A stretch of DNA of 64,000 nucleotides from Lentisphaerota bacterium (GCA_015061915.1 SUVR01000008.1:1-64000); one strand, 5' to 3'. Positions 1 to 9,319 are shown, numbered from the stretch's first letter. Program-made: numbers and translations. The notes: a model not told the origin generated them from the letters alone.

Positions 1-1
1 G

Positions 2-3000
2 TATCCTGTGACGAAAGTTTACGATGGCAATACAACAGCGACGTCTGCAGGCGGTGTGCTCTCCGGTATGGTCGGCTCTGAACAGCTGACCTTCACAGCG
101 ACGGACGGCGTCTACAACAGCAAGAATGTGCTTGAAGCCACAACAGCCTCGTTCCTTGTCACCCTCGGCGACGGAGCGAACGGCGGTCTTGCCTCGAACT
201 ACTATGTGGAAAATGTGAACGCCTCCAACAAGGTTGAAGTTGCCGGAACGATTACGGTCGCCTCCGTTGTGATCGATACCGGCGCTCTGACCAGGGAATA
301 CGATGGCACGACGACCTATCAGGATATTACCTCCACGGTCAACGGTGTGAACGGCGAAGTTCTGGGCTACACGCTGAGTGGCGGTCACTTCTACGCTGCG
401 GACGGCGTGACCAAGACTGCCAACGTGCTGGAAGCCAAGACGGTCCGCTTTGACAATGCAGTTCTGAACGACAACAACGGCGCACTCGCCAGCAACTATA
501 AGATCACCGGCGTGCTGGATGCTCAGAACCGTGTGATGTCCAGCGGTACGATTACTGCGAAAGCGATCGAAATCAGCGCAAATGATGTCAGCGGAATTAT
601 TTACGGCAACAGTTATACGCTGACTCATACGGACCCGACGGGCGATCTGATCAGCGGCGATCAGTTCAGCGGTCTGGAACTGTTTGTTGACTCCACCGAC
701 CGGAACTCCACGAACACGGCGTTCAATGTCGGCAAGCACACGATCAGCTTCAAGGATGGCTGGAAGATCATCGACAGCGCAGATGGCAATGCAGATGTGA
801 CTGGCAACTATATTGTTACGCTGAATGATGCGACCCTTGAGATCATCAAGGCGACGATCACGATCAACAGTGTTGTTGTGGATGACAAGATTTACGATGG
901 CAATGCCAACGCCAATGTCTCGGATTATCAGTGGTCTGCCAATACAGCGCCGCTGAAAGCCGGAACGGACGACACCCTGAGCGTTGATGTCCAGAGTGCG
1001 CTGTTCTCCGACAAGAACGCAGCCGATGACAAAGATGTTACAGTCACCTTCAAGCTGACCGGTGCCGATGCTGAAAACTATCAGTTTGATACAACCAATC
1101 CCTGGACCACCACCGCCACGATCGAGAAGAAAGTGCTGACCGTGACTGCGCTCCAGCCGGATGCACAGGTCTTCGGAAAAGTGACGGAAAGCAATCTTGC
1201 CGGATTCCTGAAGTACAATGTGACCGGCTTCGTGACCGGGGAGGAAGCGATTGCTGCAGTCAGCGGCGATCTTTCCATCACGAACGGCGAATACTGGGAT
1301 AACGGCGGCGTCAAGTATCTGAATGCCGGAAGCTATGCTGTGACAGCAGCCAACGGCGCATTGACCAGCAAGTCGGCGAACTATACGATCGACTTCCAGC
1401 CCAACAATGCTGTTCTGACCGTGACGAAAGCCGGTGTTGCGGTGATCGTGGATGCCGAAAAGATCTATGATGCCTCGAAGATTTACGATCCTGCCAGCGG
1501 TAATCACAACTTTACGCTGGTCAGCGATGCTTCCGGAACACTCGGCGCTGTTCTGGCTCCCACCTCTCACTTTACGCTGGACAGCTTCACCTTCAGTTCG
1601 GATCAGGTAGGCAATTATTCCAGCACAAAGGATGCCACCACCGGCAGCGTTTCCTTCAATGCACCTTATCTGGCAAAGAACTATGACCTTTCTGTTGTCT
1701 ACAACGGTGAAATCACTCCCCGCGCTCTGACTGTGAATGCAGGTAACTATGCCACGGTTTACAATGGTGCGGATCAGACATTCACGACTGCCGAATCCAC
1801 CAATGATCTCGGTCAAAAAGTGAGTGTGACGAAGTCGGTCACCGGCAAACACGCAGGGACCTACCTCTATGATCTTTCCGAGGCGGATATCCAGATCCGC
1901 GACGTCAACGGAAATCTGGTCGACCTCAAGAACTTCGACCTTACGATCAATGACGGACAACTGGTCATCGACAAAGCAGATGTTGTGATCACCGGTGTTG
2001 ACCAGACGATGATCTATGGTAACACGCAGCCTGCATTGACTTACACCTTCACGATCGAAGGGAAGGCGGAAACAGCGCTTTATGACGCTGCAAATGAAAG
2101 TTTTGTCGGTGAACTGGCGCTGGTGAATCCGCAGTTCAGCACATCCGGCAATCTGAAAGCGGGTGTCTGGCAGATCGGTCAGGGTACGCTGTATTCCATC
2201 AAAGACCTGAACGCAGCCAACGGCGGCAACTACCGTGTTTCGTACACGCCCGGTGCAACACTTACGGTCGAACAGCGGGAGATCACACTTGATTCCGTGG
2301 ATGCCGTTGACCGGATCTATGACGGCACGGATTCTGCTGAACTTGGTGCATATACACTCGGCAATACCGTGGACCGGGATCTTCTTCAGATCACGGCAGG
2401 AAACGGAGCGTTCAACAGCAAACACGCCACGGCAAACGGCGGTGCGACCTCAGCGGTCTTCAGCGGGATCGTTCTCGGCGGAGCCGATGCGGAAAATTAT
2501 CTGCTTGTGGACTCGAATGGAAATGCGGTCACAGCTGCGACCGAATACACCGATTCCAATGCACAGATCAGCCGCAGAGACATCAAGGTCTGGATCGATG
2601 ATGCCGAAAAGATCTACGGTTCTGCGGATCCCGTGTTCCAGTGGGTTGCCGATGGCCTTTGCACGGCGGTCAATGAAACGGTTACAGACATTACCCGCCA
2701 GCCCGGTGAAAATGCCGGAGATTATGCGATCGACCAGTTCCTGATCCGGGATGCAGCCAATGCAGATGTGACTGGAAACTATAATGTTGTGCAGTTCCGC
2801 CCCGGTACTCTCACGATCCGTCCGGCAGAGATCCCGGTCACATCCTTTACCGTTTCCGGTCTGGAAAAGATCTATGATGGTGATGCCTTTGTGGAAGATA
2901 CAGCCACTCTTACGTTCACCTTCGATAACACCCTGACCGGTAAGACGGAAAGCGTTGTTGTCAACTGGACGCAAGGGATGTTTGACAGCAAGAATGTCGG

Positions 3001-4222
3001 AGAGGAAACCAGTGTCACCTTTACCGGCTTGAGCAGTCCGGATGGCAATTTTGTTCTTTCCGATACGGAAGTTACCTTCCAGGTGACGGATATGATCTCG
3101 CCGCTGATGCTGACGCATAATGTTACCGCTTCAGTCGAAAAGGTGTACGACGGTACCGTGAGCGTTGCGGTCTCCGGCGGCTTGACCAATGTGATCGGCT
3201 CCGATGATGTGACATTGAACGTTGAATATGTGTACAACAGTGCCAATGTGGCAGAAGCGGACAAGATCATCAATACGCAGTGGTCGATCAGTGGAACCGA
3301 TGCAAAGAATTATATTCTGCCGGTGCCCGCTCCCATGGATGGCGCAGCTGCCGTGATCACTGCAAAGCCGGTGGCGACCGAGTGGCAGACCGATCCGGTC
3401 TACTACTATCGGAACGAAGACCAGAGCGATACAGTTTCTGCCTGGTACACCGATATTTACGGCAACCGTGTGGAACTGGTGATCAACTGGCACGGGAAGG
3501 TGTTTGATCTGCCCGGCGAGTACGCCGTTACAGCGGAAAACAGCGATCCGAACTACAAATTGACCGGGAATGAAAAAGTCCTGGTGATGAACACAGTGGG
3601 TGTTTCCAATGTTACGAACTACAACGAAGGACTGAACCCCAACTTCTCCGTTGTGGTATCCGATATGCTGAACAGTTATCTGGCAAGCGGAAAAAATACG
3701 TATGCCGACGATGGCTGCTACTCCTGCATGGGATACACCTGCATGATCTCCCGCCTCTTCCTCTTCCGGGAAACGCTCCGCATTGAAACGGAACCGGTAA
3801 CGCTGGACCCGCTGGAATTCAAACCCTTTACCAGCGATGATGTTACCCGTGAGATGGCTCCCGGCGTGGCTGCCGGTGCGCATCGTCCGGAAGGTCTGTA
3901 CCTCGGCGAAGAGCTGTTCCTGCGCGATTCCAACCTGAACCGCAGCTGCAACGATACGCTGATCAATATTCAGCCGGAGATGGATACGGATGCCAACCGT
4001 CTGTATATTGAATCTGACCTGGTGAACAGTGATCTTACCGTGAAGAAAGTGTCGCTGGTATGCCCGGAAAGCGTGTTTGAAGAAGACGCGGTCGAGGCGT
4101 TGGATGATGTGCCGGAAGTGCAGCTGGTTTGCCCTGTTGCAGATACGGCGCCGGTCTGTAAAGAAGAATATGAAGATCTGCTGGATGAATTCCTGAATTC
4201 CCCACTCCTTCAGTTTTCCTGA
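2..4222 (+). CDS. YDG/MBG repeat surface protein, C-terminal part (5' end outside window)
   Basis: The reading frame is open from the first base, so only the last 1406 residues are visible. The protein is a chain of beta-rich repeats. YDG-type motifs (KVYDG, EYDG, KIYDG, RIYDG) recur near bases 14, 298, 889, 1460, 2312, 2870 and 3142, and they alternate with MBG-type units marked by IYGN or IYGS near 596, 2010 and 2611. Such repeats form the stalks of large secreted or surface-bound adhesin-like proteins in bacteria. The last 200 residues differ: they hold several Cys (near 3716-3745), are acidic, and end without a membrane anchor, sorting motif or beta-barrel that I can see. The secretion route and ligand cannot be read from this part. 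Confidence 0.85.
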   Translation, partial: YPVTKVYDGNTTATSAGGVLSGMVGSEQLTFTATDGVYNSKNVLEATTASFLVTLGDGANGGLASNYYVENVNASNKVEVAGTITVASVVIDTGALTREYDGTTTYQDITSTVNGVNGEVLGYTLSGGHFYAADGVTKTANVLEAKTVRFDNAVLNDNNGALASNYKITGVLDAQNRVMSSGTITAKAIEISANDVSGIIYGNSYTLTHTDPTGDLISGDQFSGLELFVDSTDRNSTNTAFNVGKHTISFKDGWKIIDSADGNADVTGNYIVTLNDATLEIIKATITINSVVVDDKIYDGNANANVSDYQWSANTAPLKAGTDDTLSVDVQSALFSDKNAADDKDVTVTFKLTGADAENYQFDTTNPWTTTATIEKKVLTVTALQPDAQVFGKVTESNLAGFLKYNVTGFVTGEEAIAAVSGDLSITNGEYWDNGGVKYLNAGSYAVTAANGALTSKSANYTIDFQPNNAVLTVTKAGVAVIVDAEKIYDASKIYDPASGNHNFTLVSDASGTLGAVLAPTSHFTLDSFTFSSDQVGNYSSTKDATTGSVSFNAPYLAKNYDLSVVYNGEITPRALTVNAGNYATVYNGADQTFTTAESTNDLGQKVSVTKSVTGKHAGTYLYDLSEADIQIRDVNGNLVDLKNFDLTINDGQLVIDKADVVITGVDQTMIYGNTQPALTYTFTIEGKAETALYDAANESFVGELALVNPQFSTSGNLKAGVWQIGQGTLYSIKDLNAANGGNYRVSYTPGATLTVEQREITLDSVDAVDRIYDGTDSAELGAYTLGNTVDRDLLQITAGNGAFNSKHATANGGATSAVFSGIVLGGADAENYLLVDSNGNAVTAATEYTDSNAQISRRDIKVWIDDAEKIYGSADPVFQWVADGLCTAVNETVTDITRQPGENAGDYAIDQFLIRDAANADVTGNYNVVQFRPGTLTIRPAEIPVTSFTVSGLEKIYDGDAFVEDTATLTFTFDNTLTGKTESVVVNWTQGMFDSKNVGEETSVTFTGLSSPDGNFVLSDTEVTFQVTDMISPLMLTHNVTASVEKVYDGTVSVAVSGGLTNVIGSDDVTLNVEYVYNSANVAEADKIINTQWSISGTDAKNYILPVPAPMDGAAAVITAKPVATEWQTDPVYYYRNEDQSDTVSAWYTDIYGNRVELVINWHGKVFDLPGEYAVTAENSDPNYKLTGNEKVLVMNTVGVSNVTNYNEGLNPNFSVVVSDMLNSYLASGKNTYADDGCYSCMGYTCMISRLFLFRETLRIETEPVTLDPLEFKPFTSDDVTREMAPGVAAGAHRPEGLYLGEELFLRDSNLNRSCNDTLINIQPEMDTDANRLYIESDLVNSDLTVKKVSLVCPESVFEEDAVEALDDVPEVQLVCPVADTAPVCKEEYEDLLDEFLNSPLLQFS

Positions 4223-4230
4223 AAAGAACA

Positions 4231-4255
4231 GGGATCCGGGAAATTCCCGGATCCC
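4231..4255. repeat. Perfect palindrome after the repeat-protein gene
   Basis: GGGATCCGGGA and its exact complement are separated by three bases, starting eight bases after the stop codon. The hairpin could protect or end the mRNA, but no T-run follows on either side, so an intrinsic terminator is not supported. Confidence 0.55.
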
Positions 4256-4516
4256 GGATCATGCTGTATCACAACGTCTGACAGCACAAAATAACCGGGA
4301 CTGTTGCAAAACCTCAAAAAGGTCGGCAGCGGTCCCGGTTCTTGTTTTGGAAACGCTTTGTTCTCAATAAGGAGAGATGGCGAAGACGCTGAAAAGAACA
4401 ATCCCCAAAAGGTGCCCTGTTCCTTGCACTCTGAGGCGCACGGGAACCGTTAGACATTTACACCGCCTCCTGTACGCCTTCAGCGTGCATCCGGAAGAGA
4501 CTCAGGGAGAAATATA

Positions 4517-4567
4517 AAAAAATTCCGGGCGGCATAAGGCTGTACGCGCCAGCCCGTTCGCCCGGAA
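4517..4567 (-). terminator. Intrinsic terminator of the purB-phosphoesterase operon
   Basis: Read on the minus strand, a 9-bp stem (TTCCGGGCG with CGCCCGGAA) is followed at once by seven T residues. It lies just beyond the stop codon of the phosphoesterase gene. Confidence 0.75.
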
Positions 4568-4585
4568 AAATATTGATCCGTGCAC

Positions 4586-5140
4586 TCAGCGGAATGAAAG
4601 CTGCATTTCCCGGTAGATGGATCCGTCTTTCAATGTCCGCACAGAGAGTATCCCGTTATCCCAGATCCCGTATGTGGGCAGATTTTCCTGCTTGGGGATG
4701 GCGATGGAGCCGGGGTTGAAGATGATCAATCCGTTCTTCTGCTCCAGTACGGGAATATGGGTGTGTCCGTGAGCAAGGATCGTTCCATCCGTTACCGGCG
4801 GCACATTCCCCCCGTTCCAGATATGACCGTGCGTCAGGAAGAAACGCTGACCGTCCGCCCAGACGGTCGAGTAGTCACTCATGATGGGATATTCCAGCAT
4901 CATCTGATCCACTTCGCTGTCGCAGTTGCCCCGGACAGCAATGATCTTTTTCTTGTAGATATTCAGCATTTCTGCTGCTTTTTTGGCATCATACATTCCG
5001 GGCAGGGCGTTCCGGGGACCGTGATACAGGGCATCGCCGAGCATCACGATCAGATCCGGTTTTTCGGCGGCGATCCGCAGCGTCAGGTTGCCGAGCGCCT
5101 CCGTGGAACCATGTGAATCGGAGAAGAACAGGATCTTCAT
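4586..5140 (-). CDS. YfcE/MJ0936-family phosphodiesterase
   Basis: A 184-residue metallophosphoesterase. The metal-binding blocks are all present in order: SDSHG near the N-terminus, LGD near residue 36, RGNCD near 70, THGH near 105 and GHTHIP near 126, followed by NPGS. Family members hydrolyse phosphodiesters with a Mn2+-type dinuclear centre; the natural substrate is mostly unknown. The start codon overlaps the purB stop by four bases (ATGA), so the two genes are translationally coupled. Full length for the family. Confidence 0.88.
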   Translation of the reverse strand: MKILFFSDSHGSTEALGNLTLRIAAEKPDLIVMLGDALYHGPRNALPGMYDAKKAAEMLNIYKKKIIAVRGNCDSEVDQMMLEYPIMSDYSTVWADGQRFFLTHGHIWNGGNVPPVTDGTILAHGHTHIPVLEQKNGLIIFNPGSIAIPKQENLPTYGIWDNGILSVRTLKDGSIYREMQLSFR

Positions 5141-6576
5141 ACGCTGATCGCTTCGGTTTCTGCGGCGGTTTTATCTTTCAGCCGTTCGAGGGCGGGGCGG
5201 ACAACATCCGTCAGGTAGTCCGTCACCTGTCCGGACGCTCTGCCGGTGAAGGATTCGGGCTTGAGGATCTCATCCAGTTTACCAGCCACGGAGGCGAAGA
5301 GCGGATCGGTCTTGAGCCGTTCGATCAGGTCATTTCTGCCGCCTTCCGCCTTGACCACGCGGGCTGCAGCCTGGGAGTGGACGCGGATCGCTTCGTGGAT
5401 GTCCTGACGGTCGCCACCGGCTTTGACCGCTTCCATAATGATATTTTCCGTCGCCATGAAGGGCAGTTCGGACATGATCCGGGCGTGGATGACTTTCGGG
5501 TAAACCTGCATCCCGTCCGTGATGTTCGCCAGCAGGGAGAGGATCACGTCTGCTGCCAGGAACGCTTCCGGCAGGGTGATGCGGCGGTTTGCGGAGTCGT
5601 CAAGAGTCCGTTCAAACCACTGGACTGCGTGGGTCTGTGCGCAGTTCTGGGGCAGGTTCATGAGGTAACGGGCGAGGGAGCAGACCCGTTCCGAGCGCAT
5701 GGGGTTCCGTTTGTACGCCATGGCGCTGGAGCCGACCTGGGATTTTTCAAACGGTTCTTCCACTTCCTTCAGGTTGGCGAGGAGGCGGATGTCGTTTGCC
5801 ATTTTGTATGCACTCTGTGCAATGCCGGAGAGAACGGTCAGCACATAGTAGTCCACTTTGCGGCTGTAAGTCTGACCGCTCAGATAGACCGGATTGGTGA
5901 AGCCCATCTTGGCGCTGACCACTTTATCCAGCGTACGGACTTTTTCCGTATCGCCGTTGAAAAGTTCCATGAAGCTCGCCTGCGTGCCGGTGGTACCTTT
6001 GACGCCGCGGAAGGGGATATTTTCGATTTCGGCTTCCACCCGTGCAAGGTCAAACATGAAGTCCTGCAGGTAGAGCCCGAAACGCTTGCCGACCGTCGTC
6101 AGCTGTGCGGGCTGATAATGAGTGAAGCCCAGCGTGGGCATATCTTTGTATTCATCGCAGAAATTTGCGAGGATGCTGATGACCTTGAGCAGTTTGGAAA
6201 GGATGATCTTGAGACCATCCCGCATCTGGATCAGTTCGGTGTTATCCGTCACGAAACAGCTGGTGGCACCCAGATGGATGATCGGTTTTGCTGCGGGACA
6301 TTGTGCGCCGAACACATGGATGTGGCTCATCACATCGTGACGCAGTTTTGCTTCTTCCGCCTTGGCTGCTTCAAAGTCAATATCGTCCAGATGAGCCTTC
6401 ATTTCTGCGATCTGTTCATCGGTGATGGCAAGCCCCAATTCCTTTTCGGATTCCGCCAGAGCGACCCAGAGTCTGCGCCAGGTGGAGTGTTTTTTCTGGG
6501 GAGACCAGTTGTAGCTCATTTCCTTGCTGGCATAACGCCCTGTCAGCGGGTTTTGATACGAATTGTGATCGCTCAT
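5137..6576 (-). CDS. purB: Adenylosuccinate lyase
   Basis: This 479-residue enzyme splits adenylosuccinate and SAICAR, releasing fumarate in purine synthesis. The fumarase/aspartase-superfamily signature reads [10 protein letters not shown] around residue 282 and contains the catalytic serine. From memory, this and the flanking segments ([26 protein letters not shown]) resemble the animal-type ADSL much more than the E. coli or B. subtilis enzymes. The usual proline of the signature is alanine. An open frame extends 14 codons upstream, but the ATG at 6576 has a good GGAAAGGA site and is preferred. A promoter lies at 6627-6655. Confidence 0.95.
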   Translation of the reverse strand: MSDHNSYQNPLTGRYASKEMSYNWSPQKKHSTWRRLWVALAESEKELGLAITDEQIAEMKAHLDDIDFEAAKAEEAKLRHDVMSHIHVFGAQCPAAKPIIHLGATSCFVTDNTELIQMRDGLKIILSKLLKVISILANFCDEYKDMPTLGFTHYQPAQLTTVGKRFGLYLQDFMFDLARVEAEIENIPFRGVKGTTGTQASFMELFNGDTEKVRTLDKVVSAKMGFTNPVYLSGQTYSRKVDYYVLTVLSGIAQSAYKMANDIRLLANLKEVEEPFEKSQVGSSAMAYKRNPMRSERVCSLARYLMNLPQNCAQTHAVQWFERTLDDSANRRITLPEAFLAADVILSLLANITDGMQVYPKVIHARIMSELPFMATENIIMEAVKAGGDRQDIHEAIRVHSQAAARVVKAEGGRNDLIERLKTDPLFASVAGKLDEILKPESFTGRASGQVTDYLTDVVRPALERLKDKTAAETEAISV

Positions 6577-6626
6577 GATCGTTCCTTTCCGTTTGATTGT
6601 TTGTTGCTGAAAATTCACATCCCCTT

Positions 6627-6655
6627 AATATACACCCGCAAGTGCGTGCGTGCAA
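6627..6655 (-). promoter_or_regulatory. purB promoter
   Basis: On the minus strand TTGCAC (6650-6655) and TATATT (6627-6632) are separated by 17 bp, about 50 bases ahead of the purB start. Confidence 0.65.
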
Positions 6656-6682
6656 GCGGGGATGAGCAGAGAATGGCAAAAA

Positions 6683-7138
6683 TCAGTCTGTTTGAGCTGT
6701 TGTATAATTTTTTTCACCATCCGGCGGACCTTCAAAACCCGGCAGAAGCGGTTGCTCATTACCCGGAGTGTGATCACCGTCTTTCCTGCTGTTGCGCACC
6801 GATCCGCCCTCGCTGACGATTTTTGCAAGATTGACAAGTGCCCGGATGCGGTCGCTGTCTTTCAGAGCGTTTGTCGCAATTTCCACCAACAGTTCCTTGA
6901 TCCAGGATTCATCGGCGATCGAGCGTTCTGACCTGCAGGAACGGAGGTAGACGATCCGCGCACGGACCTCCGGATCATCGAACAGCATTCCGGCAAAGTT
7001 GACTGCTTTTTCGCCTTTCAGCAGAAATCCGGCAGCCCGTAACGCCCCAATGGGATCACCCCAGAATTCTTCCGCATATTTCCGGCAGAATTTTTCTTTC
7101 CGCCTGTTTTTCAGCGGACGGGAAGTGTTATTATCCAT
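6683..7138 (-). CDS. Terminase small-subunit-like protein, orphan
   Basis: This 151-residue protein resembles the phage terminase small-subunit family in its N-terminal half. A KNRRKEKFCRKYAEEF block is followed by an AAxxAGF-type helix (ALRAAGFLLKGEKA) and then LFDDPEVRARI, which matches the family pattern of a helix-turn-helix DNA-binding unit followed by a segment on sites spaced along the DNA. The C-terminal 60 residues have a second helical part and a polar tail. In a phage this subunit picks the packaging site. No large terminase, portal or other phage gene is near, so it may be a domesticated relic or a DNA-binding protein with another job. It lies directly upstream of the purB promoter and in the same direction. 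Confidence 0.55.
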   Translation of the reverse strand: MDNNTSRPLKNRRKEKFCRKYAEEFWGDPIGALRAAGFLLKGEKAVNFAGMLFDDPEVRARIVYLRSCRSERSIADESWIKELLVEIATNALKDSDRIRALVNLAKIVSEGGSVRNSRKDGDHTPGNEQPLLPGFEGPPDGEKNYTTAQTD

Positions 7139-7254
7139 AAAGTATTCATCTTTCTTCTTAAAAATTGATCACAAAAACAGGATTTGTTTCTGCACATATT
7201 GTGGCTTGCGTCAAAAAATAGAAAGGAAAACGAAGAAAATAAGTATTTTTATAC

Positions 7255-7282
7255 TTTACTTTTTGCTTTTCGGTGGTATATT
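7255..7282 (+). promoter_or_regulatory. Promoter of the NYN/cold-shock gene
   Basis: TTTACT (7255-7260) and TATATT (7277-7282) are separated by 16 bp, about 70 bases before the start codon. Confidence 0.5.
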
Positions 7283-7357
7283 AAGAAACAGAGAATGAAA
7301 ATGCAGGTCTATTGAAAAAATTATAAGTTCATCAATATCAAGTTCAGGAGTATGAGT

Positions 7358-8308
7358 ATGGATCAGGGAAATCGTTTGTTGAGAATCGGGATTTTTTACG
7401 ATGGTAACTATTTTTACCATGTGAGCAACTATTATTGTTATGCTCACCCCCGCCGCGCCAGATTAAGTATCCCCGGATTGCACGATTTTGTCAAGAAAAT
7501 GATTTCTGAAAAAGAAGGGATCCCTGAAAAACTCTGTCAGATCGTGGATTGCCATTATTTCCGCGGCAGACTCCCCGCAATGGAGGCGAATGCACGGCAG
7601 ATCCTTCTCAATGAGCGTATCTTTGACGATATTCTTATGCGGGAAGGCGTGGTGACCCATTATCTGCCTATCACCAGAAATACCGAAAAAGGTGTGGATG
7701 TTTCCCTCGCATTGGAAACATTGGAATTGACGATTTTCAAAAAATTCAATATCGTGGTCCTCATCGCCAGCGATGGAGATTATGTGCCGCTGGTCCGGAA
7801 ACTCAATGCTCTCGGAACTCGGGTTATGGTGCTCGGATGGGATTTTGAATATGTGGACGATAACGGAAATACCCGTAATACTATCACCAGTACCCGCCTG
7901 ATGAATGAAGTGTCTTATCCTTTGCAGATGCACAAGATCATCAACGGCGAAGTTATCCCGCGCGACCGGAACTTTCAGGTGGATTCCCTCTTTGTGCAGT
8001 CCAATACCTTCGCTTTCAACCAACAGGAAAAAGAAGGTGTCATGGATTATTTTGAACCGGTTGAGGATGCGCCGGGAAATACAGAAGTCACTCAGATGAC
8101 CGGCAGAATCGTTCACCTGAAAAATGGATACGGCTTCATCGCTCCCGATGATGGTACCGACAGCATCTTCTTCTTCTGGCAGGATGTGCAGGATTGCGAT
8201 TTCAATGAACTGAATATCAATGACGCCGTAACCTACGAGCCCGGCAGAAATGAACGGGGTCCTTGCGCAAAAAATGTGGCGCGGATCGGAGTCGACGGAA
8301 ACCGGTGA
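7358..8308 (+). CDS. NYN-domain putative nuclease with C-terminal cold-shock domain
   Basis: A 316-residue two-domain protein. The N-terminal part is a NYN/PIN-like domain: FYDGN near residue 14 and the block VLIASDGDYVPLVRKL near 140 give the acidic residues of this metal-dependent RNase fold. The last 65 residues form a cold-shock OB fold with the RNA-binding motifs GYGFI and SIFFFW. The pairing suggests an enzyme that binds and cuts or processes RNA in the cytoplasm; this is inference. The ATG at 7358 has GGAG at a good distance, while the in-frame ATG at 7352 is one base from it and is unlikely. It ends at a strong bidirectional terminator element. Confidence 0.85.
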   Translation: MDQGNRLLRIGIFYDGNYFYHVSNYYCYAHPRRARLSIPGLHDFVKKMISEKEGIPEKLCQIVDCHYFRGRLPAMEANARQILLNERIFDDILMREGVVTHYLPITRNTEKGVDVSLALETLELTIFKKFNIVVLIASDGDYVPLVRKLNALGTRVMVLGWDFEYVDDNGNTRNTITSTRLMNEVSYPLQMHKIINGEVIPRDRNFQVDSLFVQSNTFAFNQQEKEGVMDYFEPVEDAPGNTEVTQMTGRIVHLKNGYGFIAPDDGTDSIFFFWQDVQDCDFNELNINDAVTYEPGRNERGPCAKNVARIGVDGNR

Positions 8309-8318
8309 CCCGTTCGAT

Positions 8319-8476
8319 ACGCCCGCACAGATAAGGCGGCATGGCACCGCGCCCGATCCGGGCGCGGTGCTTTTTTTGCAGCGCACCGCACTTTATGTGC
8401 GCTGCAAAAAAAGCGTGCGCGGCAGACCGCTTTTTGCGGTCAACCGCGCGCCATGCCGCCTTATCTGTGCGGGCGT
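8319..8476. repeat. Cloverleaf double-terminator element, copy 1
   Basis: A perfect 27-bp closing stem (8319-8345 with 8450-8476) surrounds three hairpins. Hairpin 1 (8344-8370, 12-bp stem) is followed by seven T: a terminator for the plus-strand gene. Hairpin 2 (8371-8412) is a perfect 16-bp stem that starts with those seven T and ends with seven A. Hairpin 3 (8417-8449), read on the minus strand, is followed by the complementary T-run: a terminator for the minus-strand genes. It fills the gap between two converging genes. Three other copies of the same design are in the window. Confidence 0.9.
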
Positions 8477-8482
8477 GAAATG

Positions 8483-9319
8483 TCAGACCCGGAAGAGTGT
8501 TCCCGGAGCCTGTTCTGCTTTGAGGGCGGCTTCCCGGATCGCAGCGACTTCGATGGTCTGTTCTGCGGGGATGGGAGAGACGCCGGTCTTGTAGAATTCG
8601 AGGATATGTTCCAGCAGGTGATCAAACATACGGGTCCCTTCCAGCGGGAAGGCGTTGCAGCCTTTTCCGGCGAGGATGGCGGAGAAGCCGAAAGCACCGT
8701 AAGTCATAGTTGCGCTGCGATCGTCCGGATAGCGCACGATATAATGGGGCGTTTCGCTGTTCATGACCCGTTCCACGCTGACTGCGCCGGTTCCCAGAGT
8801 CGCCACGATCATTTCGATCTGATGGATACTGTATTCATCAAACGTCCTGCCGCCGCCGAAGGTGGAGACATAATTGAATTCATGTTCTGCCAGTGCGGTC
8901 GTCAGTTCTTCGCCGTAGCGGAGGGCGGAGCTGCTCATCAGAGGCGTGCCGTGTTCAGCGGCGATGGCGAAGAATTTTTCAGCCGTTGCCTTATCCGGCG
9001 CGAAGGTTTTATCGATATACAGCGGTTTCCCGGAGCGCAGGGCGAGATCTGCCAGCCGTTCGTGTGCTTCCGGATTGGAAGGCGCAAGCACGCACAGTAC
9101 ATCGGATTTTTCGATGACTTCTTCAATGCTTGCAGCGGGTGTCATCCCGTTTTCGGCGCACCACGCTTTCAAGTCTTTTCCGTCCGGCTTCGGATATTCT
9201 TCCCAGGCGTACCCCAGTTCAAAGCCTTCAAAATTTTTGCAGGCGCAGAACCAGCCGGTATAATTATTGGCGTGCCATTCGTCGATATACAGATCAATGA
9301 AACCGATTTTCTTTGTCAT
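8483..9319 (-). CDS. Gfo/Idh/MocA-family oxidoreductase
   Basis: A 278-residue protein with an N-terminal Rossmann-like part and the conserved segment KPLYIDKTFAP, where the lysine matches the catalytic EKP lysine of this NAD(P)-dependent sugar and inositol dehydrogenase family. It is shorter than usual (330-400) and its first strand lacks a clean GxGxxG, so cofactor use is uncertain. The ATG at 9319 has AAAGGA eight bases upstream; the TTG two codons earlier is unlikely. It follows an epimerase-type gene in the same direction with a 24-base gap, and together they look like a small carbohydrate catabolic unit. Confidence 0.75.
   Translation of the reverse strand: MTKKIGFIDLYIDEWHANNYTGWFCACKNFEGFELGYAWEEYPKPDGKDLKAWCAENGMTPAASIEEVIEKSDVLCVLAPSNPEAHERLADLALRSGKPLYIDKTFAPDKATAEKFFAIAAEHGTPLMSSSALRYGEELTTALAEHEFNYVSTFGGGRTFDEYSIHQIEMIVATLGTGAVSVERVMNSETPHYIVRYPDDRSATMTYGAFGFSAILAGKGCNAFPLEGTRMFDHLLEHILEFYKTGVSPIPAEQTIEVAAIREAALKAEQAPGTLFRV

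Larger units (their letters stand above)
4223..4585. other. Intergenic region between converging genes
   Basis: This 363-base gap holds an 11-bp perfect palindrome with a 3-base loop at 4231-4255 and no T-run. A looser inverted repeat lies at 4293-4301 and 4332-4340 (AACCGGGAC / GTCCCGGTT). A terminator for the minus-strand operon lies at 4517-4567. A 46-codon open frame (4377-4517) is present but has a poorly spaced ribosome site and no recognisable product, so I do not call it. Confidence 0.6.

Noticed and set aside
4231-4255. Intrinsic terminator for the repeat protein
   Set aside because: The stem is perfect but no T-run follows on the plus strand.
4377-4517. 46-codon open frame in the first intergenic region
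   Set aside because: The ribosome site is only two bases from the ATG, the product is basic and unlike anything I know, and it ends in the opposite-strand terminator.
5113-6816. 567-codon open frame on the plus strand
   Set aside because: It lies opposite purB, has no recognisable motif, and its composition is that of a shadow of the purB codons.
8319-8476. tRNA gene or integron attC site, suggested by the cloverleaf shape
   Set aside because: There is no anticodon arm, TPsiC or CCA-like end, no R-box core sites and no integrase, and T-runs in the middle would stop transcription.
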